Below are positions 1 to 9,839 of a stretch of 64,000 nt of DNA, piece by piece; the first letter of the stretch is position 1; each line of letters opens with the position of its first letter. Origin of the DNA: an uncultured Raoultella sp. Lineage in GTDB: Bacteria > Pseudomonadota > Gammaproteobacteria > Enterobacterales > Enterobacteriaceae. The DNA lies in the NCBI GenBank assembly GCA_900759445.1, contig CAAEVH010000004.1, positions 1 to 64,000 of the forward strand, written 5' to 3'. The notes beneath the pieces are model-generated. The model saw only the letters and a program-made list of their open reading frames with translations, ran no database searches and was not told the origin of the DNA. Position numbers and translations under genes: made by a program.

Positions 1-422
1 GCCGGACCAGCCCACACCTGACCACCTGCGTTTTTTATCTGAACAGCAAAACAGAGTTAACTGGAAGTCAGTGCGTTGCAGCGATGACCCCGTTCCGGCT
101 GAAAATCGATGAGGCGTTGACGGCTGACCGGGTCTGCCCGCAGGGATGCGGGCAGAGGGGACGGCCTGCAGGGACGCAGGCCCGGCCCCGACCCGACAGG
201 CAGACGGCATAAGACGAATGAATCGCGCAGCGACGATTTTCCCGCCGGGAGCCTGGGATGCAAGGGAGGCGGCGGTGAGCCTCCCTTGCGCGTTCACAGG
301 TATAACCTTATCAGAGAAGCAACGCACATAAGGTGAACGAAACTGATTCAAAGCAAAACATTTCCATACAGGCTTAACTGAACGGTATTGCACCATGGGG
401 CGAAGTTCAGCGTGGCCGAAAA
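1..422. other. Non-coding left edge with three strong hairpins
   Basis: No credible gene is seen here. The stretch lies beyond the 3' end of cobT and carries three perfect inverted repeats: 133-156 (10-bp stem, 4-base loop GGGA), 163-182 (7-bp stem, loop AGGGAC) and 260-289 (11-bp stem, 8-base loop). None is followed by a run of T on either strand, so they do not look like intrinsic terminators. From memory, similar structured sequence occurs upstream of genes in CP4-type islands and near antigen 43 loci of E. coli; that is recollection, not a match I could run. Short reading frames across the hairpins look like chance. No clear terminator for the cob operon is visible. Confidence 0.55.
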
Positions 423-1487
423 CTATGCTTCCTTACCATCCGGAAGCACAATGTTGCTGGCGGCAAGCTGCCCCATGTTGTTGTACATTGCACAGGCGGC
501 TTCAACAATCGGCATCGCCAGCGCGGCCCCGCTGCCTTCGCCCAAACGCATCCCCATATTGAGATACGGCTCCAGTTCAAGATGCGCCAGCGCGGTGCGA
601 GCCCCCTTCTCGGCGGAGAAATGTGACGGGATCAGGTAAGGTTTAATCTGCGGCGCAATCTGACAGGCCGCCAGCGCAGCGGAATAAGAGAGAAAACCGT
701 CCAGCACGACCGGCAGGCCGCAGGAGGCCGCACCCAACATCACCCCCGCCATGCCGACCAGATCAAACCCGCCTACCTTAGCCAGCACATCGATACCGTC
801 ATTACGATCCGGTTGATTGACGGCAATTGCTCGCCGCACAACATCGACTTTATTGCCTACTCTTGAAAGCGGCAGGTTAGCGCCGATACCCACCACATCC
901 TCGGCATCGCTGCCGGTCAGCACGCTGACGATTGCCGCCGCTGGTGTCGTATTTGCCATACCAAGTTCACCGACGCCAAACAGCGTTACGCCATCTTTGG
1001 CCAGCTCATGGGTATAGCGGATAACCTCCAGCAGCAGCTCCTCGGCCTGCGAACGACTCATTGCCGGGCCTTGTGCAATATTGCCGCAGCCGCGGGCCAC
1101 ACGCATATTCACCACGCCAGGGATAAGCTCAGCATCGATGCCGACATCAATCACATGTACCTTTGCCCCCGCCTGAGCGGCAAGCACACAAACGCCTGTC
1201 GTCCCACGCGTCATATTAGCAGCCTGAATAGCCGTGACGATTTTAGGCGAAACAGCAACCCCTTCATCCCATACACCGTGATCGGCGCACATCACCAGCA
1301 TCGCTTTGCCATTCACATGCGGTACGCCCTTCAGACCCGGCATTCCGGCCAGTTGCACGGCGAGCGACTCGAGTCGACCAAGACTTCCTGGCGGTTTAAG
1401 CAAGCCATCGACATGCTGCTGTGCACGCAGCATCGCAGCACTATCAGGTGAAGGGATTGCGTGGAGTAAAGAGGTTAAAGTCTGCAT
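423..1487 (-). CDS. cobT: Nicotinate-nucleotide-dimethylbenzimidazole phosphoribosyltransferase CobT
   Basis: CobT makes alpha-ribazole phosphate from dimethylbenzimidazole and nicotinate mononucleotide, giving the lower ligand for the nucleotide loop of B12. The 354-residue product has the usual length. The motif [16 protein letters not shown] near the C-terminus places Glu317 where the family has its catalytic glutamate. It is the last gene of the cob operon, 24 bases after cobS, and completes the cobU-cobS-cobT loop-assembly group. Identity is clear from sequence and context. Confidence 0.97.
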   Translation of the reverse strand: MQTLTSLLHAIPSPDSAAMLRAQQHVDGLLKPPGSLGRLESLAVQLAGMPGLKGVPHVNGKAMLVMCADHGVWDEGVAVSPKIVTAIQAANMTRGTTGVCVLAAQAGAKVHVIDVGIDAELIPGVVNMRVARGCGNIAQGPAMSRSQAEELLLEVIRYTHELAKDGVTLFGVGELGMANTTPAAAIVSVLTGSDAEDVVGIGANLPLSRVGNKVDVVRRAIAVNQPDRNDGIDVLAKVGGFDLVGMAGVMLGAASCGLPVVLDGFLSYSAALAACQIAPQIKPYLIPSHFSAEKGARTALAHLELEPYLNMGMRLGEGSGAALAMPIVEAACAMYNNMGQLAASNIVLPDGKEA

Positions 1488-1511
1488 AAGGGTTCCAGTA
1501 TGTTGGCTGAC

Positions 1512-2255
1512 TCAGAGCAGAGCCAGCAGGAAAATCAACTCGCCAAGTTCAATGGCTGCGCCCAGCGTATCGCCGGTCTGCCCACCCAACGTGCGTTTTA
1601 ATAACTGCCCAAGAATAAAAATCGCCACTATCGTAACAACCAGCGCCGCCACGCCGCGCATGCCAGGAAGAAGCACGGCAGCCAGGATCGCCGCGAATCC
1701 CAACGTGACGCAGGTTTGACGCCCGGTGACTTTACCGATAAAGACGTTGCCCAGCCCTTCTTCGCGGGCGTAGCGATGCCGATACATCAGCAAAACAGCG
1801 GTACCCCGCCCGGCGACACAAGCGGCAGCAAGCGCCGCCAGCATCGGCGTGCCCCGCAAAGCCAGTTCGCTCACCACCAGCACTTTTGCCAGCAACACGA
1901 AAATTAACGCCAGTCCACCGTGAGTCCCCAGGCGGCTGTCACGCATGATTTCCAGCATCCGCTCGCGTCGACGGGCAGAAAAAATACCGTCACAGGTATC
2001 CGCCAGACCGTCGAGATGAAATCCCCCGGTCAATAACGCCAGCGTGAGGACTGCAAACAGGGCCGCCAACGGCACCCCACACCAGGGCTGCAGCGCCATA
2101 AAGACCAGCCCCGTCAGCCCTCCCAGCACCACGCCAATTAGCGGGAACATCACAATGCCACGTGAATAGTGCTCGAAATCCAGTCCTTGCGACCAGCGAG
2201 CAGGAACGGGCAAGCGACTAATAAAAGAGAGCATTGCCCAGAACAACTTACTCAT
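1512..2255 (-). CDS. cobS: Adenosylcobinamide-GDP ribazoletransferase (cobalamin synthase) CobS
   Basis: CobS is an inner-membrane enzyme that joins adenosylcobinamide-GDP to alpha-ribazole (phosphate), the last step of cobalamin assembly. The 247-residue protein is mostly hydrophobic segments. It contains the conserved acidic stretch DGLADTCDG followed by a basic cytosolic loop ([16 protein letters not shown]), typical of the family. Its start overlaps the stop of cobU by four bases, which suggests translational coupling. Confidence 0.96.
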   Translation of the reverse strand: MSKLFWAMLSFISRLPVPARWSQGLDFEHYSRGIVMFPLIGVVLGGLTGLVFMALQPWCGVPLAALFAVLTLALLTGGFHLDGLADTCDGIFSARRRERMLEIMRDSRLGTHGGLALIFVLLAKVLVVSELALRGTPMLAALAAACVAGRGTAVLLMYRHRYAREEGLGNVFIGKVTGRQTCVTLGFAAILAAVLLPGMRGVAALVVTIVAIFILGQLLKRTLGGQTGDTLGAAIELGELIFLLALL

Positions 2256-2797
2256 TTAATTTTGACTCCAATTCCTGATACCACCAGCCAGACCTCATCA
2301 GCCGCCGCCGCCAGTCGCTGGTTCACACGTCCTGCAATATCGCGAAAATGCCGTGCCAGACGGTTCTCCGGAACAATCCCCATTCCGACTTCGTTAGTGA
2401 CCAGCACAACCCTGGCCGGACAGCGCTGACAGGCCGCAATCAGCGAACGAATTTCATCCTCAATAGATTGCTCCATCGCCGCGTAATCCCAGCTATCCGG
2501 GTCGCTGTCACCGCCCAGCGCAAACAGCAGGTTGGTCACCATCGTGGTGATGCACTCCAGCAGAATGGCTTCTTGTGGATCGTTTGCTGCCGTAATCAGC
2601 TCATCGAGATGTTGCCAGCGTTCGGCTGTCCGCCAGTGCGCAGGACGTCCGTCACGATGATGCTGAATTCGCGCAGCCATCTCCTCATCAAAAATCTGCG
2701 AAGTCGCGATATACAAAACGTTTGGAGAATCTGCGATCAGCGCTTCCGCATGCCGACTCTTGCCGCTTCGCGCGCCGCCAGTCACCAGAATCATCAT
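2252..2797 (-). CDS. cobU: Adenosylcobinamide kinase / guanylyltransferase CobU
   Basis: CobU is bifunctional: it phosphorylates adenosylcobinamide and then transfers GMP to give adenosylcobinamide-GDP, the substrate of CobS. The 181-residue protein has a P-loop GGARSGKS at residues 7-14. His46 (in ARIQHHRDG) matches the histidine guanylylated in the Salmonella enzyme. The start ATG overlaps the cbiP stop as ATGA. The second methionine is also a possible start, but the coupled first one is preferred. Confidence 0.97.
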   Translation of the reverse strand: MMILVTGGARSGKSRHAEALIADSPNVLYIATSQIFDEEMAARIQHHRDGRPAHWRTAERWQHLDELITAANDPQEAILLECITTMVTNLLFALGGDSDPDSWDYAAMEQSIEDEIRSLIAACQRCPARVVLVTNEVGMGIVPENRLARHFRDIAGRVNQRLAAAADEVWLVVSGIGVKIK

Positions 2798-4314
2798 ACT
2801 GGCTCCCGGTGTTGCTGCATGATGGTATAAATTTTCTCAATATCGATGTGTTGCCGCATCGCATCCGCCAGCAGATCAAACTGCTGCGATTTATATTGCG
2901 CGTAATGGAAGGTGGAATCCAGCGGCGCTAACCCTTTACGTTCTCGCAGGCCATTAACCAGCGCACGGGTAAATTCATCGCTGTCGAACAGACCGTGAAG
3001 ATAGGTGCCGAACGCCAGGCCATCGGCAGTGACCGCGCCATCAGCCACGTTACCGCCGTCTTTACGCAGCGTCATCACCGACCGGCATTCTTCAGTTAAT
3101 GCCGTTTCGCCCATATGAATTTCATAACCGCGAACGGATAATCCCGCGGTACCCGCCAGCCAGTCCGGCAGCGAGGAGGACATTTGTCCTTCAACCAGGG
3201 TCGTGGTTTTGTGCTGGGCAAAATGCGTTACGGTATCGAGCAAGCCCAGACCCGGCAACGTACCGAGTCCTGACTCAACTTCATCAATGATGGTTTCGCC
3301 GAGCATTTGATAGCCACCGCAAATCCCCACTACGGGTACGTTATTACGATGTAATTGCACCACGCCATGCGCCATCCCGCTTTCACGCAGCCACACCAGA
3401 TCGCCCAGGGTGTTTTTGCTGCCGGGCAGAATCACCAGATCGGCCCCCGCCAACTCTTCAGGCTGGCGAACATAGCGCACGCGCACATCCGGCTGTGCGG
3501 CAAGCGCATTGAAATCAGTAAAGTTAGAAATGTGTGGTATCTGAACAACGGCGATATCGATGTCGCGTTTGTCTGTGCGCAAATATTTGCCCTTTTGCAG
3601 CGCAACGCCATCTTCATCTTCCAGATCAACGTCCAGCCATGGCATGACGCCCAGGACCGGAACGCCGGTCAGCGCTTCAATTTGCTCAATCCCGGAATAC
3701 AGCAACGCCACATCACCGCGAAACTTATTGATGATCACCCCTTTTACCCTGGCGCGTTCATGGTCGTGCAGTAGCGCCAGCGTGCCGTAAATGGAGGCGA
3801 ACACCCCGCCGCGGTCGATATCCGCCACCAGAACGACAGGGCACTGCGCCATTTCAGCCATCCCCATATTGACGATATCGCGATCGCGCAGGTTAATCTC
3901 AGCCGGGCTTCCCGCCCCTTCCAGTACCAGCACATCGAACTCCTGCGCCAGACTGTTATAAACAGACAGGATTTGATCCCGTAGTTTCGGTTTGTACTCG
4001 TGGTAGCTCACCGCATCCATATCGGTTGCCACTTTGCCCATCAGCACAACCTGCGCTTTACGATCGCTGGTCGGCTTAAGCAGCACCGGATTCATACGCA
4101 CATCTGGCGTAATACCGGCGGCCTCAGCCTGAAAAATTTGCGCGCGGCCCATCTCTTTGCCCTCTGGCGTAATGCCAGAGTTCAGCGCCATGTTCTGCGA
4201 TTTGAACGGTGCGGTACGCAGTCCATCCTGATAAAAAATTCGACACAGACCGGCTACCAACACGCTTTTACCTACATCAGATGCCGTTCCCTGCAACATT
4301 ATTGCCTGCGTCAT
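2794..4314 (-). CDS. cbiP: Cobyric acid synthase CbiP
   Basis: CbiP amidates side chains b, d, e and g of adenosylcobyrinic acid a,c-diamide, using glutamine and ATP. The 506-residue protein has an N-terminal ATPase-like domain of the dethiobiotin synthetase fold ([11 protein letters not shown] at residues 9-19). A C-terminal class I glutamine amidotransferase domain follows, with the nucleophile Cys332 in [12 protein letters not shown]. It overlaps cbiO upstream and cobU downstream by four bases each. Confidence 0.97.
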   Translation of the reverse strand: MTQAIMLQGTASDVGKSVLVAGLCRIFYQDGLRTAPFKSQNMALNSGITPEGKEMGRAQIFQAEAAGITPDVRMNPVLLKPTSDRKAQVVLMGKVATDMDAVSYHEYKPKLRDQILSVYNSLAQEFDVLVLEGAGSPAEINLRDRDIVNMGMAEMAQCPVVLVADIDRGGVFASIYGTLALLHDHERARVKGVIINKFRGDVALLYSGIEQIEALTGVPVLGVMPWLDVDLEDEDGVALQKGKYLRTDKRDIDIAVVQIPHISNFTDFNALAAQPDVRVRYVRQPEELAGADLVILPGSKNTLGDLVWLRESGMAHGVVQLHRNNVPVVGICGGYQMLGETIIDEVESGLGTLPGLGLLDTVTHFAQHKTTTLVEGQMSSSLPDWLAGTAGLSVRGYEIHMGETALTEECRSVMTLRKDGGNVADGAVTADGLAFGTYLHGLFDSDEFTRALVNGLRERKGLAPLDSTFHYAQYKSQQFDLLADAMRQHIDIEKIYTIMQQHREPV

Positions 4315-5126
4315 GACGCCTCCTTCAGTGCGTTCTCTCGCATACAGCTAAAAAATTCAGCTTCTGTTTTACACAGCGGGAAGCCCAGCTCGGTATGCAG
4401 CTTCACCAGCCATGGCTGAGTTAATCCCGCTTGTTCAATAAGATCCGTCCGGGCAAACACATCACCCGGCGAGCCGTGTGTTAGCACTTCACCCCGGCGT
4501 AAAACGTACACTGCATCGCTGACTTCATAGATAAGATCGATATCATGGCTGGAGATAACCACGTGGTTTCCTTGCGCTACGATGCGTTTGATTATCTCAA
4601 TCATCTGCGTGCGGCCTGATGGGTCAAGGCCCGCAGTAGGTTCATCCAGTAGCAAATACTGCGCCTGCAACACCAACGCCCCGGCAATCGCCACACGTTT
4701 TTTTTGCCCGTGACTTAAACACTGAATTGGCTGATGGCGAAAATGCTGGGCATCTACCAGCGTGAGCGCATCATCCACCCGGCGGGAGATTTCAGTCTCA
4801 TCCACCCCAAGGTTGCGCAGGCTGAAGGCAATATCGCTGTCGATATCGGTATAAAAAATTTGCTGATCGGGATCCTGAAATACGGTTGCCACCTGCTGAC
4901 GCAGCGCCAGCAGGCCGCGCTTGCTGTAATCCAGCGGTTTGCCTTGCCACATCACCGCGCCTTCCTGCGGGCGCAGTAAACCACTCAGGTTCATAAACAG
5001 CGTGGATTTCCCGCAGCCATTAGCACCGACCAGCCCGGTGACGGCATGCGTTGAAAAGTCCAGCGTTAGCCCTTTGAGGATCGGGTCATCCTGATAGCGA
5101 AACCAAAGCGCTGAAGTGGCAAGCAT
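4311..5126 (-). CDS. cbiO: Cobalt ECF transporter ATPase CbiO
   Basis: CbiO is the ATP-hydrolysing subunit of the CbiMNQO energy-coupling-factor transporter that imports Co2+ for corrin synthesis. The 271-residue ABC protein shows a Walker A motif (GANGCGKST), a signature (LSHGQ) and a Walker B motif with D-loop ([11 protein letters not shown]). It follows cbiQ after eight bases and overlaps cbiP, so it is made together with the membrane subunits. Confidence 0.97.
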   Translation of the reverse strand: MLATSALWFRYQDDPILKGLTLDFSTHAVTGLVGANGCGKSTLFMNLSGLLRPQEGAVMWQGKPLDYSKRGLLALRQQVATVFQDPDQQIFYTDIDSDIAFSLRNLGVDETEISRRVDDALTLVDAQHFRHQPIQCLSHGQKKRVAIAGALVLQAQYLLLDEPTAGLDPSGRTQMIEIIKRIVAQGNHVVISSHDIDLIYEVSDAVYVLRRGEVLTHGSPGDVFARTDLIEQAGLTQPWLVKLHTELGFPLCKTEAEFFSCMRENALKEAS

Positions 5127-5134
5127 ACTTTTCC

Positions 5135-5812
5135 TTACAGGTGAAAATCACCCTGATACAGTTTGATATCCAGTGTGGTGGTCATTTGCTGGTAGCGGAT
5201 CAACACGCGGGTAAACAGCAATCCCACCAGCATCGCCAGCGAGCGATAGCCCAACGGCAAGCTACGATAACCAAAACGTAGCGTTTGTGCGCGATGAATA
5301 GCCAGCGCCTCGTCTAACAGGATAAAAATAAAGCGCCAGGTTAGCAGGATCTGCTCAGTGAGCAGGCGAGGAACGTGCGCGCGTTTGAGTAAGATAATCA
5401 ATTGCGGAAACGGCAGATTCAGGACCAGCCAGAACGTCGCCGCCAGCGCAGCCAGGCTGCGCCAGAAGGTTTCATTGGCGGTGACAAGCCCTGGCGCGCT
5501 AACGCCTAACCAATAGCTTCCAACGGGGATGCTGGCCAGCAGCGTCTGCGGATCACGGCTAAAACTAAACAGAATGGTCACGACGCCGACCGTCAGAAAA
5601 CCAAACGGTAATGCCATCCAGCGACACCAGCGCCAGAAGGAAATGCGCAGCAGCCAGCAGCTCAGCGCGGCAATCAGTAACAGCTCAATACCCTGCCCCA
5701 ACGGGGGCAGAGTAAACGCCAGAATCATCATCATCAGCCAGAGCAGAAATTTCCGCACGGGTGAGACATGAAACCAGCGGCTTTGATAGCTAAGCCTGTC
5801 AAGCCCGGTCAT
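5135..5812 (-). CDS. cbiQ: Cobalt ECF transporter transmembrane subunit CbiQ
   Basis: CbiQ is the T component of the cobalt transporter, linking the CbiO ATPase to the CbiM substrate-binding unit. The protein of about 225 residues has an N-terminal group of hydrophobic helices. The helical coupling region contains the charged motif RAQTLRFGYR, typical of ECF T components. A GTG three bases upstream (5815) would add one methionine; I chose the ATG. The start lies inside the end of cbiN. Confidence 0.94.
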   Translation of the reverse strand: MTGLDRLSYQSRWFHVSPVRKFLLWLMMMILAFTLPPLGQGIELLLIAALSCWLLRISFWRWCRWMALPFGFLTVGVVTILFSFSRDPQTLLASIPVGSYWLGVSAPGLVTANETFWRSLAALAATFWLVLNLPFPQLIILLKRAHVPRLLTEQILLTWRFIFILLDEALAIHRAQTLRFGYRSLPLGYRSLAMLVGLLFTRVLIRYQQMTTTLDIKLYQGDFHL

Positions 5813-6080
5813 CACGGCGTTGCCTGCCCTTGGTGTAACCCAGAATGTAGAAAATCACGGCTGCGCCCAGCGATCCCTGGAGCGTAAACAGCAGGCTTTC
5901 AATCTCACCGCTTGCCGGTTCATACAACGGCTGGAACCACGGCTCATAATGTGGGGCAATTGCCTGAATCTGACTCTCCGCCTCACCGTCTGAGCCACCG
6001 TACTCTCCACCATGGTTGATAAAGAACGGCAGGATCACCAGCGCCACTACCATCCCTAACAAAATCAGCGTCTTTTTCAT
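5799..6080 (-). CDS. cbiN: Cobalt ECF transporter small subunit CbiN
   Basis: CbiN is the small accessory membrane protein of the cobalt transporter. It helps CbiM bind and take up cobalt. The 93-residue product has an N-terminal hydrophobic segment, an acidic periplasmic stretch rich in Gly, Glu and Asp (GGEYGGSDGEAESQ), and a second hydrophobic helix before a basic tail (KGRQRRDDRA). It lies two bases after cbiM and overlaps cbiQ. Confidence 0.95.
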   Translation of the reverse strand: MKKTLILLGMVVALVILPFFINHGGEYGGSDGEAESQIQAIAPHYEPWFQPLYEPASGEIESLLFTLQGSLGAAVIFYILGYTKGRQRRDDRA

Positions 6081-6082
6081 CG

Positions 6083-6820
6083 TTAATGTCCTTGAGCGGT
6101 AATCAACTGCCGTTTGGTTAACTGGTCATAAATCATTACGGTGAGCAGACCTTCCGCTATCGCAATTGGGATCTGCGTCAGGCAGAAAATCCCCATGAAC
6201 TTGATGATTGAACCCGTAGCACCAGCGGATGGGTCCGGGAACGCCACGCCCAGTTGCACCGAGGTCACGAAATAGGTGACGAGATCCGCCAGCATCGCGC
6301 ACAGGAAGACGCAAACATCACGACGCAACCCCGCACGGCAGGCCATTTTCCATACCATGTAACCCACTACCGGGCCAATCACCGCCATCGACATGCCGTT
6401 AGCGCCAAGCGTTGTCAAACCACCGTGCGCCAGCAACAGCGCCTGGAACAGCAGGACGATTGCCCCGAGGATTGCCACCACGCCCGGTCCAAACAGGATA
6501 ACCGCCAGGCCTACCCCGGTAGGGTGCGAACAACTTCCGGTAACAGAAGGAATTTTCAGCGCCGACAGCACAAAAATAAACGCGCCGCACAAAGCCAGTA
6601 ACACTTTTTGGTGACTATCTTCCTGCACGATTTGGCGCAGCCGCACCAGCCCGTACCACAGGCACGGCAAAAACAGCAGCCACCAGGCCAGCGCCCACAT
6701 CGGCGGCAAGAAACCTTCCATTATGTGCATGGCGAACGCTTGTTCAGGAACAACCATCAGTAATAGCGCCGCAGCCAACCCGCTGAAAGACAGCTGTTTT
6801 AGCTGTTGTTCAAGCTTCAT
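6083..6820 (-). CDS. cbiM: Cobalt ECF transporter substrate-binding subunit CbiM
   Basis: CbiM is the cobalt-binding S component of the transporter. The predicted precursor is 245 residues. The N-terminal hydrophobic segment ends in FAMHIMEGFLPP; after cleavage, the Met-His start of the mature protein supplies a metal ligand in this family. I chose the ATG at 6820 because it overlaps the cbiL stop as ATGA and matches the known Salmonella start. An in-frame GTG at 6835 would add five residues. Confidence 0.95.
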   Translation of the reverse strand: MKLEQQLKQLSFSGLAAALLLMVVPEQAFAMHIMEGFLPPMWALAWWLLFLPCLWYGLVRLRQIVQEDSHQKVLLALCGAFIFVLSALKIPSVTGSCSHPTGVGLAVILFGPGVVAILGAIVLLFQALLLAHGGLTTLGANGMSMAVIGPVVGYMVWKMACRAGLRRDVCVFLCAMLADLVTYFVTSVQLGVAFPDPSAGATGSIIKFMGIFCLTQIPIAIAEGLLTVMIYDQLTKRQLITAQGH

Positions 6821-7530
6821 TGTGCATACTCCCACTGTTTATTGACCAGAATGGTCGAGAAATAAGGCAGCGGCTGATCGTCGCTCACCTCATCGAGATG
6901 ACGCCAGCACTGTTCACCCGGCAGCGTGGCTTCAGACATCATCAATGCACAGCCCAACAAACCCTCTTGTTGCAGCAGCGCTTTGATGCGCGCAAAACGA
7001 CCGTATACCTTCATCAGCACCAGACTGTCATGCTGCTTTAACGCCTGCTGGATTTCCGCTTCCGGCGCGGTACAGGAGACCACGGCCAGTGACTGTTGCT
7101 CCATGGCGAGCGGCGTTTTTGAACGCGCGGCAATCGCAGCGAAAGAGGTCACGCCCGGGACGATTTCTAACCAGTCAGGACAGCCAATACGCTGGAGTAA
7201 AAAAACCCAGGTGCTGAACAGCATGGCGTCGCCGAGTGTAATAAAGCCCACCTGCTTACCCGCTTCGACTTCCTGAACTAGCGCGGCCGCAACGTCATCC
7301 CATACCGCCTCTTTTTCGGCGCTGTCAGCACTCATAGGAAAATGGCAGCAGCGAACTTCGGTCTGCTCGCCGATATATTCACGTACGATCGACAGCGCCA
7401 GACTGTCGCCACCTTTACGCCCGGCAGGCGCATAGAGAATATCCAGCGTACCCAGCGTGCGTGCGGCCCGCACGGTGATAAGATCGGAAGCGCCAGGCCC
7501 GGTGCTTAATGCGTACAGTTTTCCGCTCAT
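6817..7530 (-). CDS. cbiL: Precorrin-2 / cobalt-precorrin-2 C20-methyltransferase CbiL
   Basis: CbiL uses S-adenosylmethionine to methylate C20 of cobalt-factor II / cobalt-precorrin-2 in the oxygen-independent pathway. The 237-residue protein has the tetrapyrrole methylase fold. Visible motifs are an N-terminal GPGASDLITVRAARTL and a central VGFITLGDAMLFSTW. It follows the chelatase CbiK with a four-base overlap, so consecutive steps are coded by consecutive genes. Confidence 0.96.
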   Translation of the reverse strand: MSGKLYALSTGPGASDLITVRAARTLGTLDILYAPAGRKGGDSLALSIVREYIGEQTEVRCCHFPMSADSAEKEAVWDDVAAALVQEVEAGKQVGFITLGDAMLFSTWVFLLQRIGCPDWLEIVPGVTSFAAIAARSKTPLAMEQQSLAVVSCTAPEAEIQQALKQHDSLVLMKVYGRFARIKALLQQEGLLGCALMMSEATLPGEQCWRHLDEVSDDQPLPYFSTILVNKQWEYAQ

Positions 7531-8321
7531 GCTGCTTCCTCCAGCGCCACATTAAGCGCCTGTTGTAAATGCGCCACGAACATAGCGCGAACCGCCGGAT
7601 TCTCACCCAGACCACTGAGCCACGGCGTAGCCGGTATCCCGGCCGCATTGAACAATGTTTTCCAGGAATCCTCTTCGTCAGAGGCCATATCATTGATGGC
7701 ATGATCGCCAGCAACTAACATCAGCGGCATCAGATGCACCGCCGTCACCCCTTCCTGAGACAAACTTTCAATCAGCACATCGACTTCCGGGTAGCTTTCC
7801 ACCGCCCCAACCCGCGCCGGGTAGCGCTGTGCCGTCATCATATGGTCGAGGCAGGCATAGGCGGCAAAGGCATGATGGCTGGCACCGTGTCCCATAAACA
7901 CCACTTTTTCATTTTCGCCAAGCACCGGCATTTGCTGTTGCAGCGCCAGCATCAGCTGGGCGTAATCGTCATGGCTGCTCAGCAGCGGAACACCCAGCGT
8001 CAGGCGAGAAAAAAGCGGGCGCATGCTTTGCACTTCGCGGACAATTTTTTCGTATTCATCACCGTTGATAATGTGCAACGACTGAATAGCCACGTCCTGA
8101 TACCCCTGCTCCGCCAGCTTTTGCAGCGCCTGCAGCGGCGTGTCGATCTCAATGCCGTCGCGCTGCTTGAGCTTGCGGATAATCATCCCGGAGGTAAACG
8201 CCCGAAACAGGTCGCGGTCAGGGCAACTGGCTGCGAGATCGCTCTCGCAAGCCACAATATTTTTCTCACAGGTGTCGTGATAGCTGGTGCCAAAGCTGAC
8301 CACCAGAAGCGCCTTTTTCAT
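7527..8321 (-). CDS. cbiK: Anaerobic sirohydrochlorin cobaltochelatase CbiK
   Basis: CbiK inserts Co2+ into sirohydrochlorin without ATP, the committing step of the anaerobic route. The 264-residue protein has the two family histidines: His145 in VFMGHG and His207 in VAGDHAINDM, which bind metal and act in catalysis in the Salmonella enzyme. No signal peptide is visible, so this is the cytoplasmic form. Its presence marks the cobalt-early pathway. Confidence 0.97.
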   Translation of the reverse strand: MKKALLVVSFGTSYHDTCEKNIVACESDLAASCPDRDLFRAFTSGMIIRKLKQRDGIEIDTPLQALQKLAEQGYQDVAIQSLHIINGDEYEKIVREVQSMRPLFSRLTLGVPLLSSHDDYAQLMLALQQQMPVLGENEKVVFMGHGASHHAFAAYACLDHMMTAQRYPARVGAVESYPEVDVLIESLSQEGVTAVHLMPLMLVAGDHAINDMASDEEDSWKTLFNAAGIPATPWLSGLGENPAVRAMFVAHLQQALNVALEEAA

Positions 8322-8331
8322 CTCTAACTCC

Positions 8332-9117
8332 TTAAGCAGCGGCCAGCCAGCGCGTTAAACGCGCCCCAAAGGCGGCCTGACTTTCCAGTAACTCTTCTCC
8401 CGTCACCAACGGTGCCGGACGTGTAATCACGATGCAGGGGATACCAGCATCCAAACAAGGTTGAACTTTTTCCTGATAACCACCTTCCGCACCGGATGCC
8501 TTAGTGATCACCACATCAGCCTGACACTGGCGATAAAACGCAGCGTTGAACTCGGCGCTAAACGGCCCGCACAATGCAAAAATCTCACCGACGCCAAATC
8601 CCAGGTCCGCGCATTGCTGAATAACCTCGGGTACAGGCAGGACGCGCGCCAGCAGCGTTTTTTCAGGCAACCCTTCGCGCCAGATAGCCAGATCTTTACT
8701 GCCGGTCGTCAGCAGCACGCGGTCACCGAAACGGCGCGCAACCTCGCAGGCTTGCTGAATACTCTGTACGGTATAAAGCTGCGGGTGGGTTAAACCGCTC
8801 AACTGCTCAGGACGTTGATAGCGGCTCAGCAGTACCCCCGCCGCTTCGCAGGCGTTCATGATGTTGCGACTCACCACCTCGGCATACGGATGCGAGGCGT
8901 CTATCACCCAGCGCGTCCGATTTTCCTGTAGCCAGGCAATCATTTGTTCGCGCTCCAGACGCCCGCAGCGCACCTGACCTTTGATATCTCCCGCCAGCTG
9001 CTTCCCCGTTGGAGTCGCAACTGACAGGGTGTAGGCCACATTGGCTGCGTCCAGTTGCTGGCACAGCATGCGCGCATCGCTGGTACCGCCCATGACCAAC
9101 ACATATCCATAATTCAC
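8332..9117 (-). CDS. cbiJ: Cobalt-precorrin-6A reductase CbiJ
   Basis: CbiJ reduces cobalt-precorrin-6A to cobalt-precorrin-6B with a nicotinamide cofactor. The 261-residue protein begins with a nucleotide-binding strand and turn (YVLVMGGTSDARMLCQQL) and has the family motif VIDASHPYAEVVSRN near residue 80. It starts inside the end of cbiH (ATGA-type overlap) and ends ten bases before cbiK. Confidence 0.96.
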   Translation of the reverse strand: MNYGYVLVMGGTSDARMLCQQLDAANVAYTLSVATPTGKQLAGDIKGQVRCGRLEREQMIAWLQENRTRWVIDASHPYAEVVSRNIMNACEAAGVLLSRYQRPEQLSGLTHPQLYTVQSIQQACEVARRFGDRVLLTTGSKDLAIWREGLPEKTLLARVLPVPEVIQQCADLGFGVGEIFALCGPFSAEFNAAFYRQCQADVVITKASGAEGGYQEKVQPCLDAGIPCIVITRPAPLVTGEELLESQAAFGARLTRWLAAA

Positions 9118-9839
9118 AGCACATAACCTCGTGGCGTGATCATCAGGCCGTCCTGAACATAGGTTGTTTTGTTGCCAACGATCACAAGGCTGGTCATATC
9201 AACCGGTTCAAAGTCCATTTCACCCAGGGTGGTCAACCATTTTTCCTGTTTTTTACGTCCGGCTGACTTCACAATACCCACCGGCGTTTGCGCGCTCTTG
9301 CTGGCAGAAAGCAGCTCAAATGCGCGCGCCAGATGTCCTTCGCGACCCCGACTGCGCGGGTTGTAGAAACAGATTACAAAGTCTGCTTCGCCGGCAGCCA
9401 CTATGCGTTTTTCGATAACTGGCCACGGAGTTAACAGATCGCTCAAGCTGATGTGGCAGAAGTCGTGCATCAACGGCGCGCCCAGCAAAGAGGCGGCGGC
9501 AATGCTGGCCGTCATTCCTGGGATCAGCCTGACCTCAACGTCCAGCTTTTGCTTGCTGACCAGCTCAAGCACCAGCCCGGCCATACCGTAAATCCCTGCA
9601 TCACCGCTGCTGATCAGCGCCACATTGTGACCTGCCTGCGCCAGTTCGATCGCCGCCTGGCAGCGTTCAATCTCTTTGCACATCCCGGTTTTGATCACCT
9701 GCTTGTCGCCAGTGAACGCTTTTACCAGGTGGGTGTAGGTTTTATAGCCAACGATGATTTCCGCTGCCTGCAATGCTTCAACGGCTTCCATGGTCATCAT
9801 TGCCTGCGAGCCAGGGCCAATTCCAATTACGCTTAACAT
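9114..9839 (-). CDS. cbiH: Cobalt-precorrin-3B C17-methyltransferase CbiH
   Basis: CbiH methylates C17 and drives the ring contraction that forms cobalt-precorrin-4. The 241-residue tetrapyrrole methylase starts with the SAM-binding loop IGIGPGSQAMMTMEA and has the central motif LISSGDAGIYGMAGL. It shares one base with the cbiG stop. The contracted ring lactone it makes is the substrate of CbiG, coded just upstream. Confidence 0.96.
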   Translation of the reverse strand: MLSVIGIGPGSQAMMTMEAVEALQAAEIIVGYKTYTHLVKAFTGDKQVIKTGMCKEIERCQAAIELAQAGHNVALISSGDAGIYGMAGLVLELVSKQKLDVEVRLIPGMTASIAAASLLGAPLMHDFCHISLSDLLTPWPVIEKRIVAAGEADFVICFYNPRSRGREGHLARAFELLSASKSAQTPVGIVKSAGRKKQEKWLTTLGEMDFEPVDMTSLVIVGNKTTYVQDGLMITPRGYVL

